64,000 bases of DNA. It comes from Kitasatospora sp. A2-31 (lineage in GTDB: Bacteria > Actinomycetota > Actinomycetes > Streptomycetales > Streptomycetaceae). Where the stretch lies: positions 210,607 through 274,606 of the forward strand of contig NZ_JAKNTA010000006.1 in the NCBI RefSeq assembly GCF_022288725.1, written 5' to 3'. How positions within the stretch are numbered: position 1 is the stretch's first letter; each line of letters begins with the position of its first letter. The notes beneath the pieces are model-generated. The model did no database searches. It had not been told where the DNA came from and worked only from the letters and a program-made list of their open reading frames with translations. Shown here piece by piece: positions 30,261-41,035 of the stretch. The position numbers and the translations under genes were made by a program.

Positions 30261-30294
30261 AGAACCCCCATCCGGGAATCCGGATGGGGGTTCT
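30261..30294 (-). terminator. rRNA operon terminator
   Basis: A 15-bp inverted repeat (AGAACCCCCATCCGG, 30261-30275, and its complement 30280-30294) with a 4-base loop lies 11 bases downstream of the 5S gene on the minus strand and is followed by TCG, a strong intrinsic terminator. Confidence 0.88.
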
Positions 30295-30305
30295 TCAGAA
30301 GAATT

Positions 30306-30422
30306 GTTCGGCGGCGTCCTACTCTCCCACAGGGTCCCCCCTGCAGTACCATCGGCGCTGTGAGGCTTAGCTTCCGGGTTCGGAATGTAACCGGGCGTTT
30401 CCCTCACGCTATGACCACCGAA
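30306..30422 (-). rRNA. rrf: 5S ribosomal RNA
   Basis: Complete 5S sequence of streptomycete type on the minus strand, from TTTCGGTGGTCATAGC at the 5' end (30422) to the pairing 3' end GCCGCCGAAC. About 117 bases. It follows the 23S 3' end with an 80-base spacer, the normal order. Confidence 0.93.
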
Positions 30423-30502
30423 ACACTATGAAACTATCCGCCACCCACCCGCAGAGCGGTGGGGGTCGTTGTTTCAGAACAACACAGTGGACGCGAGCAA
30501 CT

Positions 30503-32641
<2,139 letters not shown>

Positions 32642-32828
32642 ATGCTTGCCCGACTGTGCTCGATTAAGAGCTGCAGGCGGCACACTCGCGTTGAGCGGCA
32701 CGGCAACCACCGGAATAGGGCGGCCCCGCGCACTGCGTCCTCGCTGTGTTATTTCAAAAGGAATCTCCAACCCCAGAGAATCTGAGGCCGGGGATGTCAA
32801 CATATCTGGCGTTGACTTTTGGCACGCG
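32642..32828 (-). promoter_or_regulatory. Second rRNA leader/promoter remnant
   Basis: Sequence immediately upstream of the 16S 5' end. The part nearest 16S is identical to the leader at 33506-33585; beyond that it differs and includes a perfect TTGACA on the minus strand (32795-32800) with a poor -10, which suggests leader sequence from another rRNA operon. Near 32829 it runs directly into 23S sequence. Confidence 0.55.
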
Positions 32829-33137
32829 GTGGGTTCGGTCCTCCACACGGTCTTACCCGCGCTTCAACCTGCCCATGGCTAGATCACTCCGCTTCGGGTC
32901 TTGGGCATGCAACTCAACCGCCCTATTCGGACTCGCTTTCGCTACGGCTACCCCACACGGGTTAACCTCGCTACACACCGCAAACTCGCAGGCTCATTCT
33001 TCAAAAGGCACGCAGTCACGGCCAGCAGGCAAGCCCACTGACGACGCTCCCACCCCGGGGCCTATCGCGGCCTCCCACGTCCTTCATCGGTTCCTGGTGC
33101 CAAGGCATCCACCGTGCGCCCTTAAAAACTTGGCCAC
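32829..33137 (-). rRNA. rrl: 23S ribosomal RNA, 5' fragments with internal deletion
   Basis: Starts at the true 23S 5' end (GGCCAAGTTTTTAAGGGCGC at 33135-33116) and continues for about 83 bases. Near 33050 it jumps to a segment matching E. coli positions of about 530-820 (GTGACTGCGTGCCTTTTGAAG; GATCTAGCCATGGGCAGGTTG) and ends near 32829. Roughly 450 bases are missing inside and the remainder to position about 1500 is missing after it. Confidence 0.82.
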
Positions 33138-33505
<368 letters not shown>

Positions 33506-33930
33506 ATGCTTGCCCGACTGTGCTCGATTAAGAGCTGCAGGCGGCACACTCGCGTTGAGCGGCACGGCAACCACCGGAATAGGGCCCGGGCGCTTCGTTC
33601 TTTCGTGTTCCCAGCTTATCAGATCCTCGCGGCCGTTCTTACCGGCGTTTGTTTCTCTGAATTCCCGCTGGAGGGATTTCCTTCGACTTCGCTCCGAAGC
33701 CTATCAAAGCTTTCGGTGTGCTCAGTTCCGGGATTTGCCTTACGCGGAGGGTGCGCATTCTTGGAGCGCACTCACCTCGATTCGGCGGTGTCGTAGACAC
33801 TAACGCCTGGACCAGGTCGTTGTCCAACCTGTCCCAACCGTTCAAACCTACTAGCCCACCCTCGCCACGTCAATGGTTTGGCCGGGATGCGAGAAGAGTA
33901 GCAGCTCAGGGGCATGTTGATCACATCGGC
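33506..33930 (-). promoter_or_regulatory. rRNA operon leader and promoter region
   Basis: Untranslated region upstream of 16S on the minus strand. Candidate -10 elements are TAAGCT in GATCTGATAAGCTGGG (near 33613-33620) and TAGGCT in TTTGATAGGCTTCGG (near 33703-33710); the -35 elements are not consensus. The rest has the relatively AT-rich character of Streptomyces rRNA multi-promoter leaders. No coding gene is supported. Confidence 0.6.
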
Positions 33931-34930
33931 TCAGGCCGCGACCGGCTGCAGGTCCGCCCGGTCTGCCGCGTCCAGGTCGCCGGTCTCCCCGGTCGCCGCG
34001 GCCTCCCCACACGAGGGCGTAGAGCAGGAACGCCACCTCGACCAGCGCACCGATCGAGATCCGCGCCCACGTGGGGAGGCCCGACGGGGTCACGAAGGCT
34101 TCCAGGGCGCCGGCCACGGCCAGGACCGTCGCGAGGCCGATCCCCATCCCGACGATCGACCGGCCCTGCTCGGCCAGCGCGGTCGCCCGGGTGCGAGGGC
34201 CGGGGTCGATCACGGTCCAGCCCAGCCGCAGGCCCAGGCCGCCGGCCACGAAGACGGCGGTCAGTTCCAGCAGGCCGTGCGGGATCAACAGGCCGAGGAA
34301 GACGTCGAGCCGGCCGGCGGAGGCCATGAGACCGATGCCGACACCGAGGTTGAGGACGTTGCTCCAGAGCACGTAGAGAACGGGAATGCCCAGCGCGACG
34401 CCGAAGACCAGGCACTGCACCGCGATCCAGGCGTTGTTCGTCCAGACCTGGGCCGCGAACGAACTCGCGGGGTGCTCCGAGTAGTAGGCCTCGAACTCGC
34501 CGCCGGGCATGGTCAGCTGGTGCAGCGCCTCCGGGCTGACCAGGCTGTTCCGGACCTCGGGGTGATTCGCCATCCACCAGGCGATCAGGGCGGTGCCGAA
34601 CAGCGAGACGAGGGCTACCGACAGCCACCAGCGGCGCGCGCGGTAGAGCGCGGCCGGGAAGCTCACCGCGTAGTAGCGGGCGATGTCATGCCAGCCGCTG
34701 GTACGGCTTCCGGTGACCGCGTCCCGGGCCCGGGAGACCAGGCCGGTCAGGCGGCCCTCCAGCGTCGGGTCGGGGGCGGCGGCCTGGACCTTGGCGAGGT
34801 GGCCGGTGGCGCGCTGGTAGAGGGTGACCAGCTCGTCCGCCTCCTCGCCGGTGAGCCGGCGGGTCCTGGCGAGGGCGTCCAGCCGGGCCCACTCCCCCTG
34901 GTGGGTAGCGACGAAGACGTCCAGGTCCAT
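33931..34930 (-). CDS. SpoIIM-like stage II sporulation protein M family, frameshifted end
   Basis: Integral membrane protein (about 330 residues) opening MDLDVFVATHQGEWARLDALARTRRLTGEEADELVTLYQRATGHL, followed by five to six membrane helices (WWLSVALVSLFGTALIAWWM; IAVQCLVFGVALGIPVLYVLWSNVLNLGVGIGLM; LLELTAVFVAGGLGLRLGW). This is the actinobacterial SpoIIM family next to an RDD gene. Near 34001-34012 the frame shifts: one frame gives LVWGG, while the other continues GETGDLDAADRADLQPVAA to a TGA at 33931, a natural C terminus. Without a shift the reading runs on into the rRNA leader to 33851. Confidence 0.82.
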
Positions 34931-35252
34931 TCGGCGGCTCCATGGTCGGCGCAGGGCGCGCGGGCAGGCGGGTGCGGACAGGTGGGCCCAGCATGCCAGG
35001 GCACCGGCACCGGCACCGGGGGGTTCGGCGCGGGTGGGACCGGTCGGTTCGACCGGCCCGGTTCGTTCCGCCCGGGACCTCCCTTCCCGAGTGGCCGGGG
35101 AGCCCCGTATGTTGACGACTGCGATGACGGGGGCCGCAGGGGGCGATCCGGCGGACGCTCTCCGCCACGAACCGCGAACCGTGCACCGCGACCTGGGCAC
35201 CGCGGCCCACGATCCGCGGGCCACGAACCACCGATGGGAACGGACGGGTGTC
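34931..35252. other. Divergent intergenic region spoIIM/RDD
   Basis: Should hold both promoters. It contains a GGCACC triplet repeat at about 35000-35018 (GGCACCGGCACCGGCACCGG on the plus strand). No clear promoter pair seen. Part may code for the RDD protein if an earlier start (ATG 35109 or 35124) is used. Confidence 0.35.
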
Positions 35253-36290
35253 TTGAGCGACCTGGTGACGGGTGAGGCGGTCGTCCTCGGCCTGCGCACG
35301 GCGAAGCTTCCGAGTCGTGCCCTGGCGATCGGGCTGGACCTGACCGTCGAGCTCGCCGCCCTGCTGGTGTGCACCCTGACGCTCAGCGTCGCCCTCGTCG
35401 ACCTCGACCCGGCGGCCCTCGCCGCCCTCATGATCGGGCTGACCGTCTTCTTCATGGTCGCGGTGCCCGTCATGGTCGAGACCCTCACCCGCGGGCGCTC
35501 GCTCGGGAAGGCCGCCCTCGGTCTGCGCGTGGTGCGCACCGACGGCGGGCCCGTGCGGTTCCGGCACGCGCTGGTCCGCGCCCTGGTGGGCTTCTTCGAG
35601 ATCATCGTGCTGAGCGGGGTGCCGGCGGCCATCTGCTCCGCGGTGTCGGCGGACGGCCGGCGGCTGGGCGACGTCTTCGCCGGCACGCTGGTGGTCCGCG
35701 AGCGCGTCCCGGGCGGCAGCGGTGCGGCGGCGGCGCTGCCGCCGGTGCACCCGCAGCTGCTGCAGGCCATCGGGGGCGAGCTGGTCGCGCTGGACCTCTC
35801 CGCCGTACCGGAGCCGCTCTGGCTGGCGATCCGGCAACTGCTCGGCCGGGTGGGCCAGCTGGACCCGGCGGTCGCGCACCAGATGTCCGCCCGGCTCGCC
35901 GACGACCTGGCCGCGCGCACCGGCCACCCGGTCCCGTACGGGCTGCACCCGGCGGCATACCTGGGTGCGGTGCTGACCGAGCGGCAGCGGCGCGAGTGGA
36001 CCCGGGCCCAGAGCCAGGCGTTCCAGCAGGCCCGTCCCCAGGCTCAGGCCCATCCCCAGCCCCCTCAGACCGGGCCCGGCCCGACTCCGCAGATGCCCCA
36101 GATGCCTCAGCTGCCCCCGATGCCCTCGGCGCCCCATGCTCCGGTGCAGACCCCGGCCCCGGCCCCCGCGCCGGCCCCCGCCGCACCGTCGGCACCCGCC
36201 CCCGGGCCAGCCACCGGTCCGTCGACCGGCCGGAACACCGGCCCCACCACCGCCCCGGCCAGCAGCACCGGCTTCGTGCCGCCCGCCTGA
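35253..36290 (+). CDS. RDD family membrane protein
   Basis: Begins LSDLVTGEAVVLGLRTAKLPSRALAIGLDLTVELAALLV and shows the RDD helices (PSRALAIGLDL; MIGLTVFFMVAVPVMVETLTRGRSLGKAALGLRVVR; FRHALVRALVGFFEIIVLSGVPAAI; DGRRLGDVFAGTLVVRER). The Arg-Asp motif is retained as R-A-L-A-I-G-L-D. A long cytosolic C-terminal tail ends in Pro/Gln/Ala-rich repeats. The TTG at 35253 matches the family N terminus; ATG 35124 or 35109 would add an unusual 43-48 residues. RDD proteins may act as transporters; the substrate is unknown. Confidence 0.85.
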   Translation: MSDLVTGEAVVLGLRTAKLPSRALAIGLDLTVELAALLVCTLTLSVALVDLDPAALAALMIGLTVFFMVAVPVMVETLTRGRSLGKAALGLRVVRTDGGPVRFRHALVRALVGFFEIIVLSGVPAAICSAVSADGRRLGDVFAGTLVVRERVPGGSGAAAALPPVHPQLLQAIGGELVALDLSAVPEPLWLAIRQLLGRVGQLDPAVAHQMSARLADDLAARTGHPVPYGLHPAAYLGAVLTERQRREWTRAQSQAFQQARPQAQAHPQPPQTGPGPTPQMPQMPQLPPMPSAPHAPVQTPAPAPAPAPAAPSAPAPGPATGPSTGRNTGPTTAPASSTGFVPPA

Positions 36291-36298
36291 TCCCCGCG

Positions 36299-36934
36299 CT
36301 ATCCGCCGAACTCCGCAGGCCAGGCGTTCGGCGGTGACTCCAGCTCCTCCAGCTCCACCCCGGCCGCGGCCAGCACCACGTCACCGGCCAGGTGGACCAC
36401 CTGCTGCTCCCCCGTCTCCAGATCCGCCACCTGGTACCGCTCGACCAGCAGCGGGCCGGTGTCCGTCTCGTGGGTGTCCACGCCCTCCAGCAGCCAGCCC
36501 TGGTCGAACGTGCGCGGAGCGAGCACCGGCTCCGTGAACGCCACCAGACGCACCCGCGCGCTCGCGCCCTCCCGCAGCCGCAACAGTCGCGCCGTGGCGA
36601 CCAGGAAGCCGGGCGAGCGGCCCGCGAAGCCGTGGGCGCGGTCGTGGCCCTCCGCCGCGTCACCTCCGGCCGGGTCGGCAGCGGCGGTGCGGACCCAGGC
36701 CACGCCGTCCACCGCGCCGCCCCGGACCTGCCAGCCACCGGCGCGCAGCTCCATCCGCAGCGGTCGGGCCCGGGAGTCCAGCGTCAGGTCGCACGTGCCG
36801 AGCACCTGCCCCTGCGGGCCGTACGTCTTCGAGACGTACCGCCAGCCGGCCGCGCCGGGGGCGCAGCTGAAGCGCTCCTCGCCGAGCAGCACGTGGTTGT
36901 GGGTGTCGTGGAGCGAGTACCGGCCGTTGGGCAT
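36299..36934 (-). CDS. Conserved actinobacterial hypothetical protein
   Basis: A 211-residue soluble protein, MPNGRYSLHDTHNHVLLGEERFSCAPG at its start. Segments WRYVSKTYGPQGQVLGTCDLTLDSRARPLRMELRAGGWQVRGG and LEGVDTHETDTGPLLVERYQVADLETGEQQVVHLAGDVVLAAAG look like a beta-rich lipocalin-like or propeller fold. I do not recognise a function. It stands immediately downstream of sahH in the same direction, as in other streptomycetes. ATG 36934. Confidence 0.75.
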   Translation of the reverse strand: MPNGRYSLHDTHNHVLLGEERFSCAPGAAGWRYVSKTYGPQGQVLGTCDLTLDSRARPLRMELRAGGWQVRGGAVDGVAWVRTAAADPAGGDAAEGHDRAHGFAGRSPGFLVATARLLRLREGASARVRLVAFTEPVLAPRTFDQGWLLEGVDTHETDTGPLLVERYQVADLETGEQQVVHLAGDVVLAAAGVELEELESPPNAWPAEFGG

Positions 36935-37029
36935 GCCCGAAGCCTACGTCGACGATCTCCGCCGATCGGCACCCAACCGACGTCCGGGCGGGCGGCCGCA
37001 TCGGAGGGCACGACCCGGCCCCGGACGCG

Positions 37030-37067
37030 CCGGTGGCCGGCACCCGCCCAGGGGTGCCGGCCACCGG
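37030..37067 (-). terminator. Terminator downstream of sahH
   Basis: CCGGTGGCCGGCACCC (37030-37045) pairs with GGGTGCCGGCCACCGG (37052-37067) over a 6-base loop; a 16-bp perfect stem beginning 48 bases beyond the sahH stop. Confidence 0.8.
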
Positions 37068-37114
37068 CTTTCGACCAGCGCGTCCGGACCGGCGTCCGGA
37101 CGGGCGCGTCCGGA

Positions 37115-38378
<1,264 letters not shown>

Positions 38379-38617
38379 GAGACCAGCACGCCGACCGGCC
38401 AGTACCAGTTCTCCAGCTCGTGCGGGTGGACGATCTTCTCGTAGCCCTCGTAGACGGCGAACATGCCACCGACGCTGAACAGCACGATCGAGACCAGGAA
38501 GGCGTAGACGTAGCGCTCGCGCCCGGAGAACGCGAAGGCCACGAACTTGCCGGCCGCGATGCCCAGGTTCGCGGACAGGGCCGCCACCAGGGCCTTGGTA
38601 CCGCCTTCGGTGCTCAT
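38379..38617 (-). pseudogene. Cation diffusion facilitator transporter, N-terminal remnant
   Basis: MSTEGGTKALVAALSANLGIAAGKFVAFAFSG is the first membrane helix of a CDF metal exporter; it then jumps to RERYVYAFLVSIVLFSVGGMFAVYEGYEKIVHPHELENWYWPVGVLVSAV, a later helix pair. About 35 residues between, carrying the metal-binding HxxxD of helix 2, are missing, and the rest of the protein is replaced by sahH. The ATG 38617 overlaps the stop of the upstream SIS gene, an operon-type overlap. Confidence 0.8.
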
Positions 38618-39164
38618 GCTCGGGAGGGTCCCTCCGCCGCGAGCCCGAGGTAGACGGACGAGGTCGGCGTGCAGCGGCTCGGACCGGGCGCTGGCGTACT
38701 CGGTGAGCCGGACGTCGTGGGCCGCGGCCAGCCGGTGCGCCCGGCTCGCGCCGAAGCTGCGCGCCCCCCGCCGGCACCTCCGGCACCGCCTGCACCGTTC
38801 GCCTCCGGGACGTGCCGCAGCAGCAGCACCTGCAGGTGCAGCGGGTCCGGCTCCTCGACCCGGTCGCGGAAGAAGTCGTCAGGGTCGGCTCCGGCGCCGA
38901 GCTGCCCGGTGAACATGCCGCGGTGCGCGACGAGGGCCTGCGGCAGCAGCCCGGACAGCGCCGGACGGCCGGCCCGGTCGGCGAGCTGGGCGGCGAACCG
39001 GACGGCGGCCGCCCCGGCGACCGGGCCCTCGGCCCAGAGCAGCGGGACGGTGCCGGCCAGCCGGGCCGCCAGGCCCTTGGCCGGGTTGGTGTACGCCGCG
39101 GCGTCCGGGCGTGGTCGGCGCGCTGGAGGGCGGCCGGGTCGTCGAGCAGGGTGTCGTCGAGCAT
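38614..39164 (-). pseudogene. SIS-domain phosphosugar isomerase, shredded
   Basis: Pieces of the actinobacterial SIS protein that sits between manB and sahH. The start MLDDTLLDDPAALQRADH (from ATG 39164) is followed by a frame change to AAYTNPAKGLAARLAGTVPLLWAEGPVAGAAAVRFAAQLADRAG and the C-terminal HLQVLLLRHVPE; after another frame change RSFGASRAHRLAAAHDVRLTEYASARSEPL appears, and the end SSVYLGLAAEGPSRA stands in yet another frame. About half of the expected 375 residues is present. Likely a bifunctional phosphoglucose/phosphomannose isomerase in GDP-mannose synthesis. Confidence 0.72.
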
Positions 39165-39237
39165 GCGGCGGGCCTCCGGCTGCTGGCTGGGCGCTGAGGG
39201 GCTGCGGGGTGGGGGTGCAGGTGTCCCGCCCCCAGGA

Positions 39238-39456
39238 TCAGGCCGGGCGGCGGGCCTCGTCCACCAGCAGCACCGGAATGCCGTCGCGGACGGGGTACGC
39301 CAGGCCGCAGTCCGCACCGGTGCAGACCAGCTCGGGGTGGTCCTCGGTGCCGCCCTCGGTGAGCGCGGCCCGGCACTGCGGGCAGACCAGTTCATGGCGT
39401 TCGGGCTCCCAGTCTCGGATGGCGGGGGTGTCGGAGGGGTGGCACGGCGGTGCCCC
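39238..39456 (-). pseudogene. Trm112-like zinc-ribbon protein, C-terminal part fused to ManB
   Basis: The C-terminal about 70 residues, CPQCRAALTEGG...LVCTGADCGLAYPVRDGIPVLLVDEARRP, form the single Trm112-like domain typical of the small protein between manB and the SIS gene in streptomycetes, with CPxC and CxxxxC cysteines. Its own start codon is missing; it is read in frame from manB. Confidence 0.75.
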
Positions 39457-39795
39457 GCCGGCCCGGCAGAGCTTGATGCCGTTGTACTGGGCCGGGTTGT
39501 GGCTGGCGGTGAACATCGCGCCGGGCAGGTCGAGCTTGCCGCTGGCGTAGTAGAGCTGGTCGGTCGAGCAGAGGCCGATCTCGACCACGTCGGCGCCGTA
39601 GGCGGCGGCGCCCTCGGCGAAGGCCCGGCTGAGCGACGGCGAGGAGGGCCGCATGTCGTGGCCGACCACGATCGCGGTCGCTCCGGTGACCTGCGTGAAC
39701 GCGGCGCCGAAGGCGCGCGCGAGGCTCTCGTCCCACTGGTCCGGGACCACGCCTCGTACGTCGTACGCCTTCACGAGCTGCTTGAGGTCGCGCAC
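39457..39795 (-). pseudogene. manB: Phosphomannomutase ManB, N-terminal 113 residues
   Basis: Interconverts mannose-6-phosphate and mannose-1-phosphate for GDP-mannose and glycoconjugates. The fragment starts MRDLKQLVKAYDVRGVVPDQWDESLARAFGAAF and includes the catalytic phosphoserine loop TASHNPAQYNGIK, then stops matching at LCRAGG, where the Trm112-like sequence begins. Domains 2 to 4 (about 340 residues) are absent. ATG 39795. Confidence 0.85.
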
Positions 39796-39929
39796 TGCGG
39801 CTCCACCCTGGTTCTCTGTCTGGATCGGTGGGCTGGTCGCCCATGGTCACGATACGTCCGCGCACGGCGCCGCTCGGCACCCGGACAGGTGGGCAGCGTA
39901 CCGGCAGGCAGGGAACGGCGGGTTCGGGG

Positions 39930-40106
39930 CGGGGGGGCCCAACGGCCCTGACGGGGAGTCTGCGGTCGCGCGGCCTCGCGGACGGCGTTGGCGAGCGCTT
40001 CGAGGTCGTCGCTGCTCCGCCGCAGCGGGCCGGCTTCGGCTGCGAGCCGGACCACCTCCCAGCCGCGCGGCCCGCTGGCACCTCCGCAGGTGCCGATCTC
40101 GCTCAC
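39930..40106 (-). pseudogene. DUF3499 protein, C-terminal remnant
   Basis: GPRGWEVVRLAAEAGPLRRSSDDLEALANAVREAARPQ is the conserved end of the DUF3499 family, normally encoded just upstream of manB. The cysteine-rich N-terminal part is missing and the metallopeptidase gene expected next is absent too. The remaining sequence of 39796-40187 has no other recognisable gene. Confidence 0.6.
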
Positions 40107-40187
40107 CCGCTCCGAGTTGTTCGACGACTACGTGCGCGTACTGATCCGAGGAGCGGCGCGGCGCGGGCGGGGCGTCCGCGCGTACGC

Positions 40188-40227
40188 CCGAGGGGCGGCA
40201 CCCGGTGGCCCGGGTGCCGCCCCTCGG
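40188..40227 (-). terminator. Terminator downstream of the DUF5719 gene
   Basis: CCGAGGGGCGGCACCCG (40188-40204) pairs with CGGGTGCCGCCCCTCGG (40211-40227) over a 6-base loop, 13 bases after the stop. A strong 17-bp stem. Confidence 0.8.
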
Positions 40228-40240
40228 CGTCGGCGCGCGG

Positions 40241-41035
40241 TCAGCGCAGGACGATGCCCGGATCCTGGGCGGCCCGCGGCACCTTGACGGTGCTGCGGTC
40301 GTCGCGCAGCGACTGGACGGTGAACATCGGCACGTCCTTGGTGGTGATCGCGAGCATCCGGGCGGCCGCGACCGGGCCGCCGGAGACGGTCTCCACGGTG
40401 AGTGCGAAGGTGTCCTTCAGGCCGGCCGGCTCGGGCGCCGGGAGGGCGACCGTGCCGCCGGCCGGCAGCTGGACCTCCTGGGGGGGGGTGCCGCCGCCAC
40501 TGCCCGCCGAGGCGGTGACCCGGACGGTGGCGGCCTCGCCGGTGGAGGTCAGGAAGAGCGTCGAGGCACCCCCGCCGCGGTTGTCGGCCACGGTGGCCCG
40601 GGCACCGACCGGGACGGTGCCGGAGAGCCAGGCTGCGTCCGACTTGCCGTTCTGGGCGGCGCGGTCGACCCGCAGACCGGCCACGATCGGGGTGGGGTGC
40701 TTGTCGTCGCTGGGCGACAGCCGCAGGCCGGCCACCTCCTCGCGGGTGACCTTGCCGAGGTCGACCGCGGCCACCATGCCGGCCTTGACGTGGATCGACT
40801 CGTTGCCGGCCGGGGTGAACCAGCCGTTCTTGCCGGAGAGCTGGATCTTCAGGTCGGCGTCGTCCTCCGGCGGCGCCCAGACCACCAGGCGGGCGCCGGC
40901 GGTGTCGGCGCCGGCGCCGGTGCTCCCGTACGCCCCGGGACCGTCCGTCTCCTCGACGCCGCCGAAGGCGTCGTCGGCCGGGCCCAGGGGCTCGTCGGCG
41001 GCCTTCGACCGCTTCTTGAACGCGGGCTTCTTCAT
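40241..41035 (-). CDS. DUF5719 family protein, shorter than usual
   Basis: A 264-residue protein of an actinobacterial secreted/membrane family encoded after the large GT2 gene. Recognisable parts: VVWAPPEDDADLKIQLSGKNGWFTPAGNESIHVKAGMVAAVDLGKVTREEVAGLRL and the C-terminal MFTVQSLRDDRSTVKVPRAAQDPGIVLR. Family members I recall are about 450-500 residues with an N-terminal membrane helix; here MKKPAFKKRSKAADEPLGPADD runs straight into the beta-rich part, so an in-frame deletion near residues 35-45 is likely. ATG 41035 overlaps the upstream stop (ATGA). Confidence 0.75.
   Translation of the reverse strand: MKKPAFKKRSKAADEPLGPADDAFGGVEETDGPGAYGSTGAGADTAGARLVVWAPPEDDADLKIQLSGKNGWFTPAGNESIHVKAGMVAAVDLGKVTREEVAGLRLSPSDDKHPTPIVAGLRVDRAAQNGKSDAAWLSGTVPVGARATVADNRGGGASTLFLTSTGEAATVRVTASAGSGGGTPPQEVQLPAGGTVALPAPEPAGLKDTFALTVETVSGGPVAAARMLAITTKDVPMFTVQSLRDDRSTVKVPRAAQDPGIVLR

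Noticed and set aside
38379..38617. A true bifunctional membrane-anchored SAH hydrolase
   Set aside because: The CDF portion is internally deleted and lacks its metal site, sahH lacks its N-terminal domain, and both genes normally stand separately in this order.
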